Of a stretch of DNA of 38,165 nucleotides, positions 29,227 to 37,535 are shown piece by piece. The stretch is from Synechococcales cyanobacterium bin59.metabat.ball.084 (GTDB taxonomy: Bacteria; Cyanobacteriota; Cyanobacteriia; Cyanobacteriales; Chamaesiphonaceae). The stretch lies in contig JAAFHZ010000031.1 in NCBI GenBank assembly GCA_013297675.1, positions 1-38,165 on the forward strand. Reading direction: 5' to 3'. Each line of letters begins with the position of its first letter. Position 1 is the stretch's first letter. Below the pieces are notes generated by a model, which did not search any database, was not told the origin of the DNA, and saw only the letters and a list, made by a program, of their open reading frames with translations. The position numbers were made by a program, and so were the translations under genes.

Positions 29227-30153
29227 ATGACTGTCTATCAACTTCTGGCTCCTGCCAAAATCAATCTGCACCTAGAGATTCTGGGTCTACGACCAGACAA
29301 TTTTCATGAGTTGGCAATGGTGATGCAATCAGTAGAATTAGCCGACTTGGTAGAAGTAAAGGATGCTGTAGATGAGCAAATTGTTTTGCACTGTGATGTG
29401 CCCGAGGTGCCTCAGGATCAGACTAATTTGGCCTATCGGGCAGCAGCCCTAATCCGCGAGCGCTGCGGGCGACAGGAAGGGGTAGAAATTACCTTGCATA
29501 AGCGGATTCCGATGGCGGCAGGGCTGGCTGGAGGTTCCGGCAATGCAGCGGCGGTGTTGGTGGGGTTAAATTTATTGTGGGATTTGAAATTGACGGTGGC
29601 TCAGTTGCAGTCGATCGGAGCCGAGTTAGGTTCGGATGTGCCTTTTTGTATCAGCGGTGGCACGGCGATCGCCACTGGTCGAGGCGAGAAAATCACCAAT
29701 ATTTCGCCGTTACAGCAGGGGGCGGTGGTTTTGGGCAAGTATCGCAGTCTAAGTGTTTCGACTCCTTGGGCTTATGGGGCTTATCGCCAGCAGTTTGGTG
29801 ATAGTTATGCAGTGGGTGATGAGTTGGTAGCTAAATCGCAGGGTATTGATCAGCTTAAGTTAATTCAGGCGATCGAGCACCAAGATATCACTACAATTGG
29901 TGAACTGCTCCATAACGATTTAGAAAAAGTAGTGTTACCAGAATATTCTTTGGTCGCTCAGTTAAGAGCGGCTTTTAGTAAAACTGATAGCTTGGGAGTA
30001 ATGATGTCTGGTTCTGGGCCAACGGTGTTTGCTTTAGCCCAAAATTTGCAAGAGGCAGAGTTGATTTCACAAGCAGTACGCAACCAGATTCCTGATCCGG
30101 ATTTAGAGCTATTCGTAACCAGTATTTCTAGTCAGGGCATTCATTTGTTATGA
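29227..30153 (+). CDS. ispE: 4-diphosphocytidyl-2-C-methyl-D-erythritol kinase
   Basis: ATP-dependent kinase of the MEP isoprenoid pathway, feeding carotenoid, chlorophyll-tail and quinone synthesis. ATG 29227 gives 308 residues beginning MTVYQLLAPAKINLHLEILGLRPDNFHEL, the family start; the frame is open further upstream into the manC 5' end with no homology. GHMP-kinase motifs are clear: PAKINLHL, the ATP loop PMAAGLAGGSGNAAAVLVGLN, and C-terminal LGVMMSGSGPTVFAL. No clear Shine-Dalgarno precedes the ATG. Confidence 0.95.
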   Translation: MTVYQLLAPAKINLHLEILGLRPDNFHELAMVMQSVELADLVEVKDAVDEQIVLHCDVPEVPQDQTNLAYRAAALIRERCGRQEGVEITLHKRIPMAAGLAGGSGNAAAVLVGLNLLWDLKLTVAQLQSIGAELGSDVPFCISGGTAIATGRGEKITNISPLQQGAVVLGKYRSLSVSTPWAYGAYRQQFGDSYAVGDELVAKSQGIDQLKLIQAIEHQDITTIGELLHNDLEKVVLPEYSLVAQLRAAFSKTDSLGVMMSGSGPTVFALAQNLQEAELISQAVRNQIPDPDLELFVTSISSQGIHLL

Positions 30154-30320
30154 ATACTCTGGATGGTTGTTTCAACAAAAAATGATGTATGACTTGACGA
30201 CCTGCTATGCACTTGTCGGTGATCGAGGCTGGACTTAAGATCTGGTAAAATGTCCTCAAGGTCAGCAGTGCTTAGGCATAAGCGGCCAAGAAAGCAAGGG
30301 TGTGATCCCGAGGAAAAAGA

Positions 30321-31460
30321 ATGGCTGCTGAAGATTACAAACCCGGATTAGAGGGCGTACCTGTCGCCAAATCGAGCATTAGCTACGTCAATGGCCAGGA
30401 AGGAATATTAGAATATCGCGGCATCCCGATCGACGCACTTGCTCGTCAGAGTAACTTCGTGGAAACCTCCTATCTGCTGATTTGGGGCAAACTGCCCAGC
30501 GCTGCCGAGCTAGCCGAATTTGAAGACGAAATTTGCTCCCATCGGCGCATCAAGTATCGGATCAAAGACATGATGAAATGCTTCCCCGAAACCGGCCACC
30601 CTATGGATGCTCTCCAAGCCTCCGCTGCTGCTTTGGGCTTGTTCTATTCCCGCCGCGCCCTCACCGACCCCACCTATATTTGGCAAGCCGTCACCCGCCT
30701 GCTGGCCAAAATCCCCACCATGGCTGCCGCTTTCCAGCTCATGCGCAAGGGGAATGACCCCGTGCTACCGCGCGACGACTTGGGCTATGCCGCCAACTTC
30801 TTGTACATGCTCACCGAAAAAGAACCAGATCCTTTATCGGCTAGAGTATTAGATGTTTGCCTGATTCTTCACGCCGAACACACCATCAACGCCTCTACTT
30901 TTTCGGCTATGGTCACAGCCTCGACCCTCACCGATCCCTATGCAGTCATCGCCTCGGCGGTGGGCACTCTAGCTGGCCCCTTACATGGCGGAGCCAACGA
31001 AGATGTGATGTCCATGCTGGCCGAAATTGGCACGATCGATCAGGTGCGCCCCTATGTGGAAAAATGTGTGGCCGAAAAGAAAAAAATCGTCGGCTTTGGC
31101 CACCGGGTCTATAAAGTCAAAGACCCTCGGGCAATTATTTTGCAAGAGTTAGCAGAGGAGCTGTTCGCCAAATTTGGTCATGATAAATACTTTGATATTG
31201 CTGTGGAGCTAGAAAAAGTCGTAGAAGAATACTATGGCCAAAAGGGTATTTATCCTAACGTAGACTTCTATTCTGGCTTGGTCTACCGCAAGTTAGGCAT
31301 TCCCGATGACCTGTTTACCCCAGTGTTTGCAATCGCCCGAGTCGCTGGCTGGTTAGCACATTGGCGCGAACAGCTCGATGAAAACCGGATTTTTCGGCCT
31401 ACCCAGATCTATACCGGCGAACATGGCGTGACTTATACATCGATAGCGGAGCGTCTCTGA
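30321..31460 (+). CDS. gltA: Citrate synthase
   Basis: Condenses acetyl-CoA and oxaloacetate to citrate. The 379-residue length is that of the small type II-like bacterial enzymes. Active-site His and Asp segments are intact: LHAEHTINASTF, GPLHGGANEDVM, GFGHRVYKVKDPRA and PNVDFYSGLVYRKLGIP. GCTCGTC- and GCC-rich codons in the middle (about 30450-31100) are more GC-rich than neighbouring genes. The 167-bp upstream gap contains TAAAAT at 30246-30251 as a possible -10 box. It converges on psbC through a shared terminator. Confidence 0.96.
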   Translation: MAAEDYKPGLEGVPVAKSSISYVNGQEGILEYRGIPIDALARQSNFVETSYLLIWGKLPSAAELAEFEDEICSHRRIKYRIKDMMKCFPETGHPMDALQASAAALGLFYSRRALTDPTYIWQAVTRLLAKIPTMAAAFQLMRKGNDPVLPRDDLGYAANFLYMLTEKEPDPLSARVLDVCLILHAEHTINASTFSAMVTASTLTDPYAVIASAVGTLAGPLHGGANEDVMSMLAEIGTIDQVRPYVEKCVAEKKKIVGFGHRVYKVKDPRAIILQELAEELFAKFGHDKYFDIAVELEKVVEEYYGQKGIYPNVDFYSGLVYRKLGIPDDLFTPVFAIARVAGWLAHWREQLDENRIFRPTQIYTGEHGVTYTSIAERL

Positions 31461-31497
31461 AAAAACATCGATCGAAGATAAACCACAAATTCCCATC

Positions 31498-31530
31498 AAA
31501 AAAGCAGGAGGCTTAATCCTCCTGCTTTTT
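31498..31530. terminator. Bidirectional terminator between gltA and psbC
   Basis: A stem AAAAAGCAGGAGG / CCTCCTGCTTTTT with a 6-nt loop. A runs on one side and T runs on the other let it work for both convergent genes. Confidence 0.92.
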
Positions 31531-31553
31531 GCGGACTATCTCAGGACTAGAAA

Positions 31554-32939
31554 TTAATCTAGATCATCCATAGAAAGTACTGGCTCCAATTCGCGATCGA
31601 TACCGTTCTGGAATCCAGCAACAGCGGCTCTTGCCCGGCCAGCGTGCCACAAGTGACCCACAAACAGGAAGAACGCAAACACGAAGTGAGAAGTAGCCAA
31701 CCAAGCGCGAGGAGATACATAGTTGAAAGCGTTGCTCTCAGTGATAACTCCACCTACCGAGTTCAAAGAACCCAGAGGAGCGTGAGTCATGTATTCTGCC
31801 GCCCGCCGAGCTTGCCAAGGTTGAATATCATTCTTAACCTTGTTTAGATCCAAACCGTTAGGACCACGGAGTGGCTCCAACCAAGGGCCTTGGAAATCCC
31901 AGAAACGCATGGTTTCACCACCAAAAATGATTTCGCCCGAAGGAGAACGCATCAGGTATTTACCCAAACCAGTAGGACCTTGAGCAGTTGCAATGTTTGC
32001 ACCCAGTCTTTGGTCACGTACCAAGAAAGTTAAAGCTTGAGCCTGAGAAGCTTCAGGACCAGTAGGGCCGAAGAATTCGCTAGGATAAGCTGTGTTGTTG
32101 TACCAAACCATAATCGAAGCTACGAAGCCCATCAAAGATAGAGCACCTAAGCTGTAAGAAAGGTAAGCTTCACCAGACCAGATCAAGGCGCGACGCGCCC
32201 AACCGAAAGGCTTGGTCAAAATGTGCCATACACCACCAGCAATACAGATGAAGCCCACCCAAATGTGGCCACCAACAATATCTTCGAGGTTGTTAACGCT
32301 GATAATCCAGCCTTCGCCACCAAAAGGAGCCTTCAGCAGATAACCAAAAATGACCACAGGGTTAATTGTGGGATTAGTGACCAAACGTACATCACCACCA
32401 CCCGGTGCCCAAGTATCGTATAGACCACCAACGAACATGGCTTTGATCACCAACAGCAAAGCGCCTACACCCAAAATACACAGGTGAAAGCCCAAGATGC
32501 TAGTCATCTTATCTTTATCACGCCAGTCGTAGCCGAAGAAAGAAGAATATTCTTCTAAGGTATCAGGCCCGCGCAGTGCGTGGTACAAACCACCCACACC
32601 CAGGACTGCCGAAGAAATTAAGTGCAGTACACCAACTACGAAGTAAGGAAAAATATCAATCACTTCGCCGCCAGGACCAACACCCCAACCTTGGGTAGCC
32701 AAGTGAGGTAGCAAGATCAAACCTTGCTCGTACATGGGCTTTTCGGGAATGAAGTGAGCTACTTCAAACAGGGTCATTGCCCCTGCCCAGAAGACAATCA
32801 AACCAGCGTGGGCAACGTGTGCGCCCAGCAGTTTGCCAGAGAGGTTAATTAAGCGGGCGTTTCCAGACCACCAAGCGTAACCGCTGGATTCTTGGTCACG
32901 ACCACCCATTACCATGGAAGTATTAAAGGGTGTTTCCAC
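31554..32939 (-). CDS. psbC: Photosystem II CP43 apoprotein
   Basis: Inner antenna chlorophyll protein of photosystem II in the thylakoid membrane; it also ligates the Mn cluster. The 461-residue protein starts at GTG 32937-32939, with GAGG 11 nt upstream, the start conserved in cyanobacteria and chloroplasts. Six membrane helices are present. The large lumenal loop has [23 protein letters not shown], carrying the Glu and Arg known to touch the Mn cluster. The end [10 protein letters not shown] is typical. In most relatives this GTG lies inside psbD; here the two genes are 241 bp apart. Confidence 0.98.
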   Translation of the reverse strand: METPFNTSMVMGGRDQESSGYAWWSGNARLINLSGKLLGAHVAHAGLIVFWAGAMTLFEVAHFIPEKPMYEQGLILLPHLATQGWGVGPGGEVIDIFPYFVVGVLHLISSAVLGVGGLYHALRGPDTLEEYSSFFGYDWRDKDKMTSILGFHLCILGVGALLLVIKAMFVGGLYDTWAPGGGDVRLVTNPTINPVVIFGYLLKAPFGGEGWIISVNNLEDIVGGHIWVGFICIAGGVWHILTKPFGWARRALIWSGEAYLSYSLGALSLMGFVASIMVWYNNTAYPSEFFGPTGPEASQAQALTFLVRDQRLGANIATAQGPTGLGKYLMRSPSGEIIFGGETMRFWDFQGPWLEPLRGPNGLDLNKVKNDIQPWQARRAAEYMTHAPLGSLNSVGGVITESNAFNYVSPRAWLATSHFVFAFFLFVGHLWHAGRARAAVAGFQNGIDRELEPVLSMDDLD

Positions 32940-32983
32940 TATTCGAGAGCCTCTTAAAAGGTAAATATTAGGAGTCGTTTAGG

Positions 32984-33010
32984 TGGTGGTACTAGCTGAC
33001 TAGACCACCA
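32984..33010 (-). promoter_or_regulatory. Strong hairpin in the psbD-psbC gap
   Basis: TGGTGGT (32984-32990) pairs with ACCACCA (33004-33010). The interior CTAG-CTGA-CTAG extends the stem to 11 bp with a single bulged A. It sits about 45 nt upstream of the psbC GTG. There is no T-tract, so it looks like a 5' UTR, processing or stability element rather than a terminator. Confidence 0.6.
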
Positions 33011-33124
33011 AAATATGCATAGCAGCTTCTAGACTGTTGCTTAGCTCATTACTGAGCCAGCGCAAAAGGTAACGTTATTGTAACCTTATCTTTCGGAGTT
33101 TTAAAGCTTCTTTACACAGTGTTA

Positions 33125-33166
33125 CGGCGATCTCTATGGTCTTTTAAGATTTCAGGTTGATCGCCG
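33125..33166 (-). other. Inverted repeat after psbD
   Basis: CGGCGATC (33125-33132) and GATCGCCG (33159-33166) form an 8-bp stem with a 26-nt loop, starting 15 nt after the psbD stop. It may protect the psbD 3' end or partly end transcription before psbC. Confidence 0.45.
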
Positions 33167-33180
33167 CAGTTCAAAGAGTC

Positions 33181-34236
33181 TTACAAGGCGTTACCGCGAG
33201 GTAGAACTTCTTCAGGGAAAGCAAACTGCTCATGAGGCTGATCTTGAGGAGCCATCCAAGCGCGAATACCTTCGTTCAATAAGATGTTCTTGGTGTAGAA
33301 AGTTTCAAACTCAGGGTCTTCAGCAGCACGCAACTCTTGAGAAGTAAAGTCGTAGGCGCGGAGGTTTAAAGCCAAACCAACAATGCCCACCGAACTCATC
33401 CACAGACCAGTTACTGGTACAAACAGCATAAAGAAGTGCAACCAACGCTTGTTGGAGAAAGCAATTCCAAAAATCTGAGACCAAAAACGGTTAGCAGTAA
33501 CCATCGAATAGGTTTCTTCAGCTTGAGTAGGTTCAAACGCCCGGAAGGTATTGGGGTTTTCGCTATCTTCAAACAAGGTGTTTTCTACAGTGGCACCGTG
33601 AATCGCACAGAGTAAAGCGCCACCCAGAATACCGGCTACGCCCATCATGTGGAAGGGGTTGAGCGTCCAGTTGTGGAAGCCCTGCAAGAACAGGATGAAG
33701 CGGAAGATGGCGGCCACTCCAAAAGAAGGAGCGAAGAACCAACCAGATTGACCCAATGGGTACAGCAAGAAAACGCTTACAAACACCGCGATCGGGCCAG
33801 AGAAAGCCAGAGCGTTGTAAGGGCGAATTCCGACTAGGCGAGCAATTTCAAACTGACGCAGCATGAAGCCGATCAAGCCAAAAGCGCCGTGCAGAGCCAC
33901 AAATGCCCACAGACCACCCAACTGACACCAGCGAGTGAAGTCACCTTGAGCTTCTGGACCCCACAAAAATAGCAAGGAGTGACCCAAGCTGTTAGGAGGA
34001 GTAGATACAGCTACGGTCAGGAAGTTAGCACCTTCAAGGTAGCTAGAAGCCAAACCGTGAGTGTACCAAGAGGTAACAAAAGTGGTACCGGTCATCCAGC
34101 CGCCCAAAGCCAAAAAGGCTGTAGGAAACAGCAAAATGCCAGACCAGCCCACAAATACGAAGCGGTCTTTTTTCAGCCAGTCGTCGAGAACGTCAAACCG
34201 TCCCCGCTCCTGGCCTCTATCTAATGCAATAGTCAT
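33181..34236 (-). CDS. psbD: Photosystem II D2 protein
   Basis: Reaction-centre core subunit that binds P680, pheophytin and the QA plastoquinone. The 351-residue length is standard. Five helices are present; chlorophyll and iron ligands lie in [42 protein letters not shown]. The C-terminus is the usual [15 protein letters not shown] is 7 nt from the ATG. The gene upstream of psbC on the same strand would normally overlap it, but the usual overlapping GTG has been lost. It is divergent from the 351-residue hypothetical gene. Confidence 0.98.
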   Translation of the reverse strand: MTIALDRGQERGRFDVLDDWLKKDRFVFVGWSGILLFPTAFLALGGWMTGTTFVTSWYTHGLASSYLEGANFLTVAVSTPPNSLGHSLLFLWGPEAQGDFTRWCQLGGLWAFVALHGAFGLIGFMLRQFEIARLVGIRPYNALAFSGPIAVFVSVFLLYPLGQSGWFFAPSFGVAAIFRFILFLQGFHNWTLNPFHMMGVAGILGGALLCAIHGATVENTLFEDSENPNTFRAFEPTQAEETYSMVTANRFWSQIFGIAFSNKRWLHFFMLFVPVTGLWMSSVGIVGLALNLRAYDFTSQELRAAEDPEFETFYTKNILLNEGIRAWMAPQDQPHEQFAFPEEVLPRGNAL

Positions 34237-34563
34237 CTAGAAACTCCAGAATATAAATGATGATTCCTGTGCAGCTAAAATCCCACCAAATGAATTATGA
34301 GGGAATCTCGCCTTGCGATTTACGTTTCTTAACTCTCTTTAATTTAGGTATTTTCTTACCTGTTGGCAAGCAAGAGCAACCAAGATGATCTAAAGACAAT
34401 CTAAAAATCAAATATTGCACGCCGAAAAAAATACTGGTCAGTGACGACGATCACCGAGAGTACAAACCCTGGAATTTAGTCCCAGAGCCTTTTCAGTCAA
34501 TTTGCTGTGGTCACTGCTATTGGTATATCGATATCATGGGAATACCGCCGACAGCCAAAAACC
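34237..34563. other. Gene-free stretch upstream of psbD
   Basis: A 327-bp divergent region. It must contain the psbD promoter (minus) and a promoter for the plus-strand hypothetical gene. Apart from the psbD Shine-Dalgarno I see no convincing boxes or repeats. Confidence 0.5.
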
Positions 34564-35619
34564 ATGACCAACTTTACCGCTTCCTCTAACTCCCCATCTG
34601 GTCTTTCTGCTGCCGACATCGAGCTGATTGAAAACTTCGTGCGGGGCAAGAAAAAAACGATCGCCGCTGCTCACCTCCAAGTAGAGTATTCTGACAAGGC
34701 CATGAAACTGCTCGATCGACGCGGTGGCCTAGTCGCTGTGAGCAAACAGGTCAACGAATGGCAGCAAAAGGTCTTGCTCAATAACCAAGTGGAAGGATAC
34801 ATGAGTGTCCTTTGCGCCACACTAGAGCACCATGATTTTTTGGCTGCCCGCAAATCTCGCCACCCCGACTATGTAGAGTACAGCAAGTATCAAACCCCCG
34901 AAGGCTATAAGCTGCAATATCAACCGGCTCACATTATGGGGAAGGCTTGGCTAGAGCGCTACGCCCGCTCTTCGGGATTACAGTCTCGTAGTCTGCTGGT
35001 GTTTCAGAGCGGTAGTTGGTTTCCTATTCAAGAGCTGAAAATTGATCAACGCACTCTACAGCTTCGTACTTTAGTGGGTGAGACGATATTTGACAGCAAT
35101 GATTACCTAGTGTGGATCGAACAGTCGGTAGATGCAGCCACCGGTGCAAAAACACCCAAAACCAAATCTCTACGCTCTCGCAATTCTCCAGCCGCTCCCA
35201 TATCTACCCGACCTGCCCCCCAAGGGTCTAAGGCGATCGATCAAGAATTAAGAGAAGAAACCATCAATACTCCAGAAGATTCTCTCTCAGACCTGTCTCA
35301 AGAAATATCTGCTCTACAAATAGCAACTCAATCGACACCGGCATCAAACATGGCCACAAATCCTCAGGCAGCAGCTCCCCAGCAAGACCAACGCAGCACA
35401 CCCACTACACCCGATCCGGCAACTAAAGAGTTAATGGATGCAATCAAAGCCAAAGCTCTCAAACGACTTTTGGACTATGTTAAAAATGGCGAAAAAGTGG
35501 TGATTACCGAAGTTCTTAAAAATGGTCAAGATCAGGTGATCACCACCAAAACCACCGAAGTCAAGCGCGGCTGTCCTCGGTGGGTGATCGAACGATTGCG
35601 AGGCACCGCAGAATTTTAA
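34564..35619 (+). CDS. Hypothetical cyanobacterial protein with disordered middle
   Basis: A 351-residue protein from ATG 34564; a GTG at 34507 in frame would add 19 residues. The N-terminal domain (about 15-190) is compact: ADIELIENFVRGKKKTIAAAHLQVEYSDKAMKLLDRRGGLVAV and a SRSLLVFQSGSWFPIQEL segment. Residues about 195-290 are Pro/Gln/Ser/Thr-rich and likely disordered. The end (about 292-351) is a basic conserved block, KALKRLLDYVKNGEKVVITEVLKNG ending RGCPRWVIERLRG. I do not recognise it. It stands alone after psbD, pointing away. Confidence 0.7.
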   Translation: MTNFTASSNSPSGLSAADIELIENFVRGKKKTIAAAHLQVEYSDKAMKLLDRRGGLVAVSKQVNEWQQKVLLNNQVEGYMSVLCATLEHHDFLAARKSRHPDYVEYSKYQTPEGYKLQYQPAHIMGKAWLERYARSSGLQSRSLLVFQSGSWFPIQELKIDQRTLQLRTLVGETIFDSNDYLVWIEQSVDAATGAKTPKTKSLRSRNSPAAPISTRPAPQGSKAIDQELREETINTPEDSLSDLSQEISALQIATQSTPASNMATNPQAAAPQQDQRSTPTTPDPATKELMDAIKAKALKRLLDYVKNGEKVVITEVLKNGQDQVITTKTTEVKRGCPRWVIERLRGTAEF

Positions 35620-35816
35620 CGATCGATTCTCACTGGCAGTCGATCGCATCTAAAGGTAATTTCTTCGGCAGTCCAGTTATTCATGCGCCTCCTAACGACC
35701 TGTGAATAATTGGGATTCTCCCTGTCAAAGCGTTTGGATTGAAGCGTTTCCGTGATCTGATGAGAGGTAGCAGGTTCCTGCAAGATATGGATGAACAACG
35801 GCGGAATCCGAATCAA
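35616..35816 (-). CDS. Possible small hypothetical protein
   Basis: A 66-codon minus-strand frame (MIRIPPLFIHILQEPATSHQI...NNWTAEEITFRC). Its stop overlaps the neighbouring convergent gene end by 4 bp. The composition is plausible, but there is no recognisable family and no clear Shine-Dalgarno. It lies in the 678-bp stretch 35620-36297, which otherwise holds no gene until the hairpin array. Confidence 0.25.
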   Translation of the reverse strand: MIRIPPLFIHILQEPATSHQITETLQSKRFDRENPNYSQVVRRRMNNWTAEEITFRCDRLPVRIDR

Positions 35817-36087
35817 TTTCTTCCAAATTAACAGGTTTCGGCTTGTCTAGGCATAACAGTATGGGCAAAGAGATCGATCGACAAAGATTCTTAGTTATGG
35901 GCGATGCTGAAGGATTCGTCGGTTAGTGCTTAGGTTTCAATGATTATGAGTTGTGAGAGTGGATGCAAGTAAAAGGCCAAATCGACCCTATTCGGACGCA
36001 AAAAGACCTCTGAAAAAGACGTGAGGTTAGAGTCTACTTCAGAATGACATTTTCTGCGTCCTTTCGTAGCATCTTTAAAATATCGGT

Positions 36088-36247
36088 GTAATAGAATAAT
36101 TGTCCGCCTAAATACCCTACGTAGGATGTTATGCCGATGGTTTTCTGCATAACACCCCTATTTTCTGGGGATATGACGACGTTTGTCGATCTAATTACCC
36201 TATTCGGCATGTTAGACTGAACCTGTCAGCATAACCAGTAGTTATTC
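36088..36247 (+). repeat. Second array of hairpin modules, 40-42-bp period
   Basis: Modules start near 36088 (decayed), 36128, 36170 and 36211 (steps 40, 42, 41). Core/inverse-core pairs are GTTATGC/GCATAAC (perfect, 19 nt apart), GATATGA/ATCTAAT (19 nt) and GTTAGAC/GCATAAC (18 nt). Inverse cores are followed by ACCCT-type text and a small CCC/GGG stem. The last inverse core is followed by 5 nt and GTTATTC at 36241. The plan equals that of the array at 15929-16090, with little sequence identity outside the cores. Confidence 0.6.
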
Positions 36248-36297
36248 CGACAAATGGGCATAATTTTTTGGTGTGTGCTATAATCAAGAGCCTTGCG

Positions 36298-36409
36298 GTA
36301 TAACAAACAGTTAGAACCGTCAAATGAAAATTATAGTGGTTAACCGCACTGCAACAACTAAAGTTGGCAGATATCTGGTTGGCGGTTGCGGTTCAACTGA
36401 TCGTTAGAC
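36298..36409 (+). other. attC-like integron recombination site (112 bp)
   Basis: Outer cores GTATAAC (36298-36304) and GTTAGAC (36403-36409) are inverse with one mismatch in the variable positions. Inner boxes GTTAGAACCG (36310-36319) and CGGTTCAAC (36389-36397) pair fully except for one extra A after GTT, at the same place as the extra G in the 18062 site. Spacers are 5 and 5 nt (AAACA, TGATC); the CA/TG next to GTT also pair. The orientation is the same as the 18062 site. Confidence 0.85.
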
Positions 36410-36441
36410 TGCCTGATTTACACTCACTTGGAGTATAGAGA

Positions 36442-36585
36442 ATGTCACCATGTTTCAATAGGCTAATAAATTTACCTAAAGTCATCTCAGTAGTGGGCTT
36501 CTTTTTCTGGCTAGTGTTGCCCTTTTTGGAGGTGAGCAAGAGGTATCTACTCAGTCGTGCAATTACTTTGCAGGAACTGCTGTAG
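36442..36585 (+). CDS. Small membrane protein in cassette
   Basis: A 47-codon frame starting 32 nt after the attC-like right core, with TTGGAG 9-10 nt upstream of ATG 36442. It reads MSPCFNRLINLPKVISVVGF and continues through FFWLVLPFL to SKRYLLSRAITLQELL. One membrane helix (about 14-29) is flanked by basic residues. The family is unknown. The position right after a recombination core, with a Shine-Dalgarno, argues for a real cassette gene. A further frame to 36781 (VDFVYFLGKKDSRAKLIAIAELGQL) may be another short gene but has no good start. Confidence 0.5.
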   Translation: MSPCFNRLINLPKVISVVGFFFWLVLPFLEVSKRYLLSRAITLQELL

Positions 36586-36847
36586 GGGGACAAAAAGTAA
36601 ATCTAAATACCTGACCTGCTCCATCAATAGAGTTAGTTATGCAAGTGTGGATTTTGTTTACTTCTTAGGAAAAAAAGATTCACGAGCCAAGCTAATTGCA
36701 ATAGCGGAACTTGGACAACTTTTTCTGACGGGCAAATGCATCGCCCACAATCGCAGGCAACCCAAAATATGCTTGACGTGATGTGCAGCTACAGATAAGT
36801 TTATTGGGAACGCAAAATGCTTCTGGGCTTAGAGTCTTAACCTCCAA

Positions 36848-37276
36848 ATGTTGCTACCTCAAGTCGTTATTGACACTAATGTCATTGTTGCTGGGCTACG
36901 CTCTAGACGTGGCAGTGCATTTCAGTTGCTGTCACTCATTGGTACAGAACAATTTGACATTCACTTGTCAGTACCCCTCGTACTAGAATACACAGAGGTT
37001 CTACTACGGGAGCTGCAAAATCTTTACCTGAGCCGCGAGGAAGTCGATAACCTAATCGATTTCTACTGTGCAGTGGGAGTGCCCCATGACATTTTCTTTC
37101 TTTGGCGACCATCTTTACGCGACCCAAAGGATGAAATGGTACTAGAGCTTGCAGTCAAAGCAGGCTGCGAGAGTATAATTACATACAACACCCGTGACTT
37201 TGTAGGCGTTGAGCAGTTTGGTTTAAAACTACTTAGTCCTTCAGAGTTTTTGCACTTAATAGGAAAGCTGCCATGA
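36848..37276 (+). CDS. PIN-domain toxin of a toxin-antitoxin pair
   Basis: A 142-residue protein of the PIN nuclease fold (COG1569-like), a likely metal-dependent RNase. The acidic quartet is visible: Asp in VVIDTNVIVAGL (near residue 9), Glu in LVLEYTEVL, Asp in RDPKDEMVLELA and Asp in ITYNTRDF. The gene overlaps the next by 4 bp (ATGA), so the pair is translationally coupled, with the toxin first. It sits in the cassette-like island between an attC-like site and a half-site. Toxin-antitoxin cassettes are known to stabilise chromosomal integron arrays. Confidence 0.88.
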   Translation: MLLPQVVIDTNVIVAGLRSRRGSAFQLLSLIGTEQFDIHLSVPLVLEYTEVLLRELQNLYLSREEVDNLIDFYCAVGVPHDIFFLWRPSLRDPKDEMVLELAVKAGCESIITYNTRDFVGVEQFGLKLLSPSEFLHLIGKLP

Positions 37277-37518
37277 GTATTGTTCAAGTTCAAATTCCCG
37301 ACTCATTACACAAAAGTCTAGCTGATCTCGCCAGTCATGATGGTATTTCTATAGATCAGTTTATATCCACTGCAATAGCGGAAAAAATATCTGCATTGAT
37401 GACGGAAAGTTATCTCAAAGATCGGGCTGAAAGAGGTAATCGGGTAAAGTATGAAGCAATCCTGGCAAGGGTTCCTGATGTGGAGCCAGAAGCATATGAC
37501 AAGATGCCGACAGTCTAA
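37273..37518 (+). CDS. Ribbon-helix-helix-type antitoxin
   Basis: An 81-residue protein starting in the ATGA overlap with the PIN gene. The N-terminus VQVQIPDSLHKSLADLASHDGISIDQFISTAIAEKIS is a typical RHH DNA-binding region, with strand 4-9 followed by two helices. The C-terminal part (about 45-81), acidic near its end, should wrap the toxin. It probably autoregulates the operon. The stop TAA is inside GTCTAAC (37513-37519), the left core of a third attC-like half-site, as is common for cassette genes. Confidence 0.82.
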   Translation: MSIVQVQIPDSLHKSLADLASHDGISIDQFISTAIAEKISALMTESYLKDRAERGNRVKYEAILARVPDVEPEAYDKMPTV

Positions 37519-37535
37519 CAAACCCGTTGCACGCC
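37513..37535 (+). other. attC-like half-site (left arm only)
   Basis: GTCTAAC (37513-37519), a 6-nt spacer AAACCC, then GTTGCACGCC (37526-37535), matching the R''-spacer-L'' plan of the two complete sites. I found no paired L'-R' arm (GGCGTG(C)AAC plus GTTRRRY) before the window end. The site therefore looks truncated or fused to the following frame. Confidence 0.55.

Noticed and set aside
36393-36593. A 66-codon minus-strand frame over the small cassette gene
   Set aside because: It runs into the attC right arm and has no Shine-Dalgarno. The plus-strand 47-codon frame has a ribosome site and a clean membrane helix.
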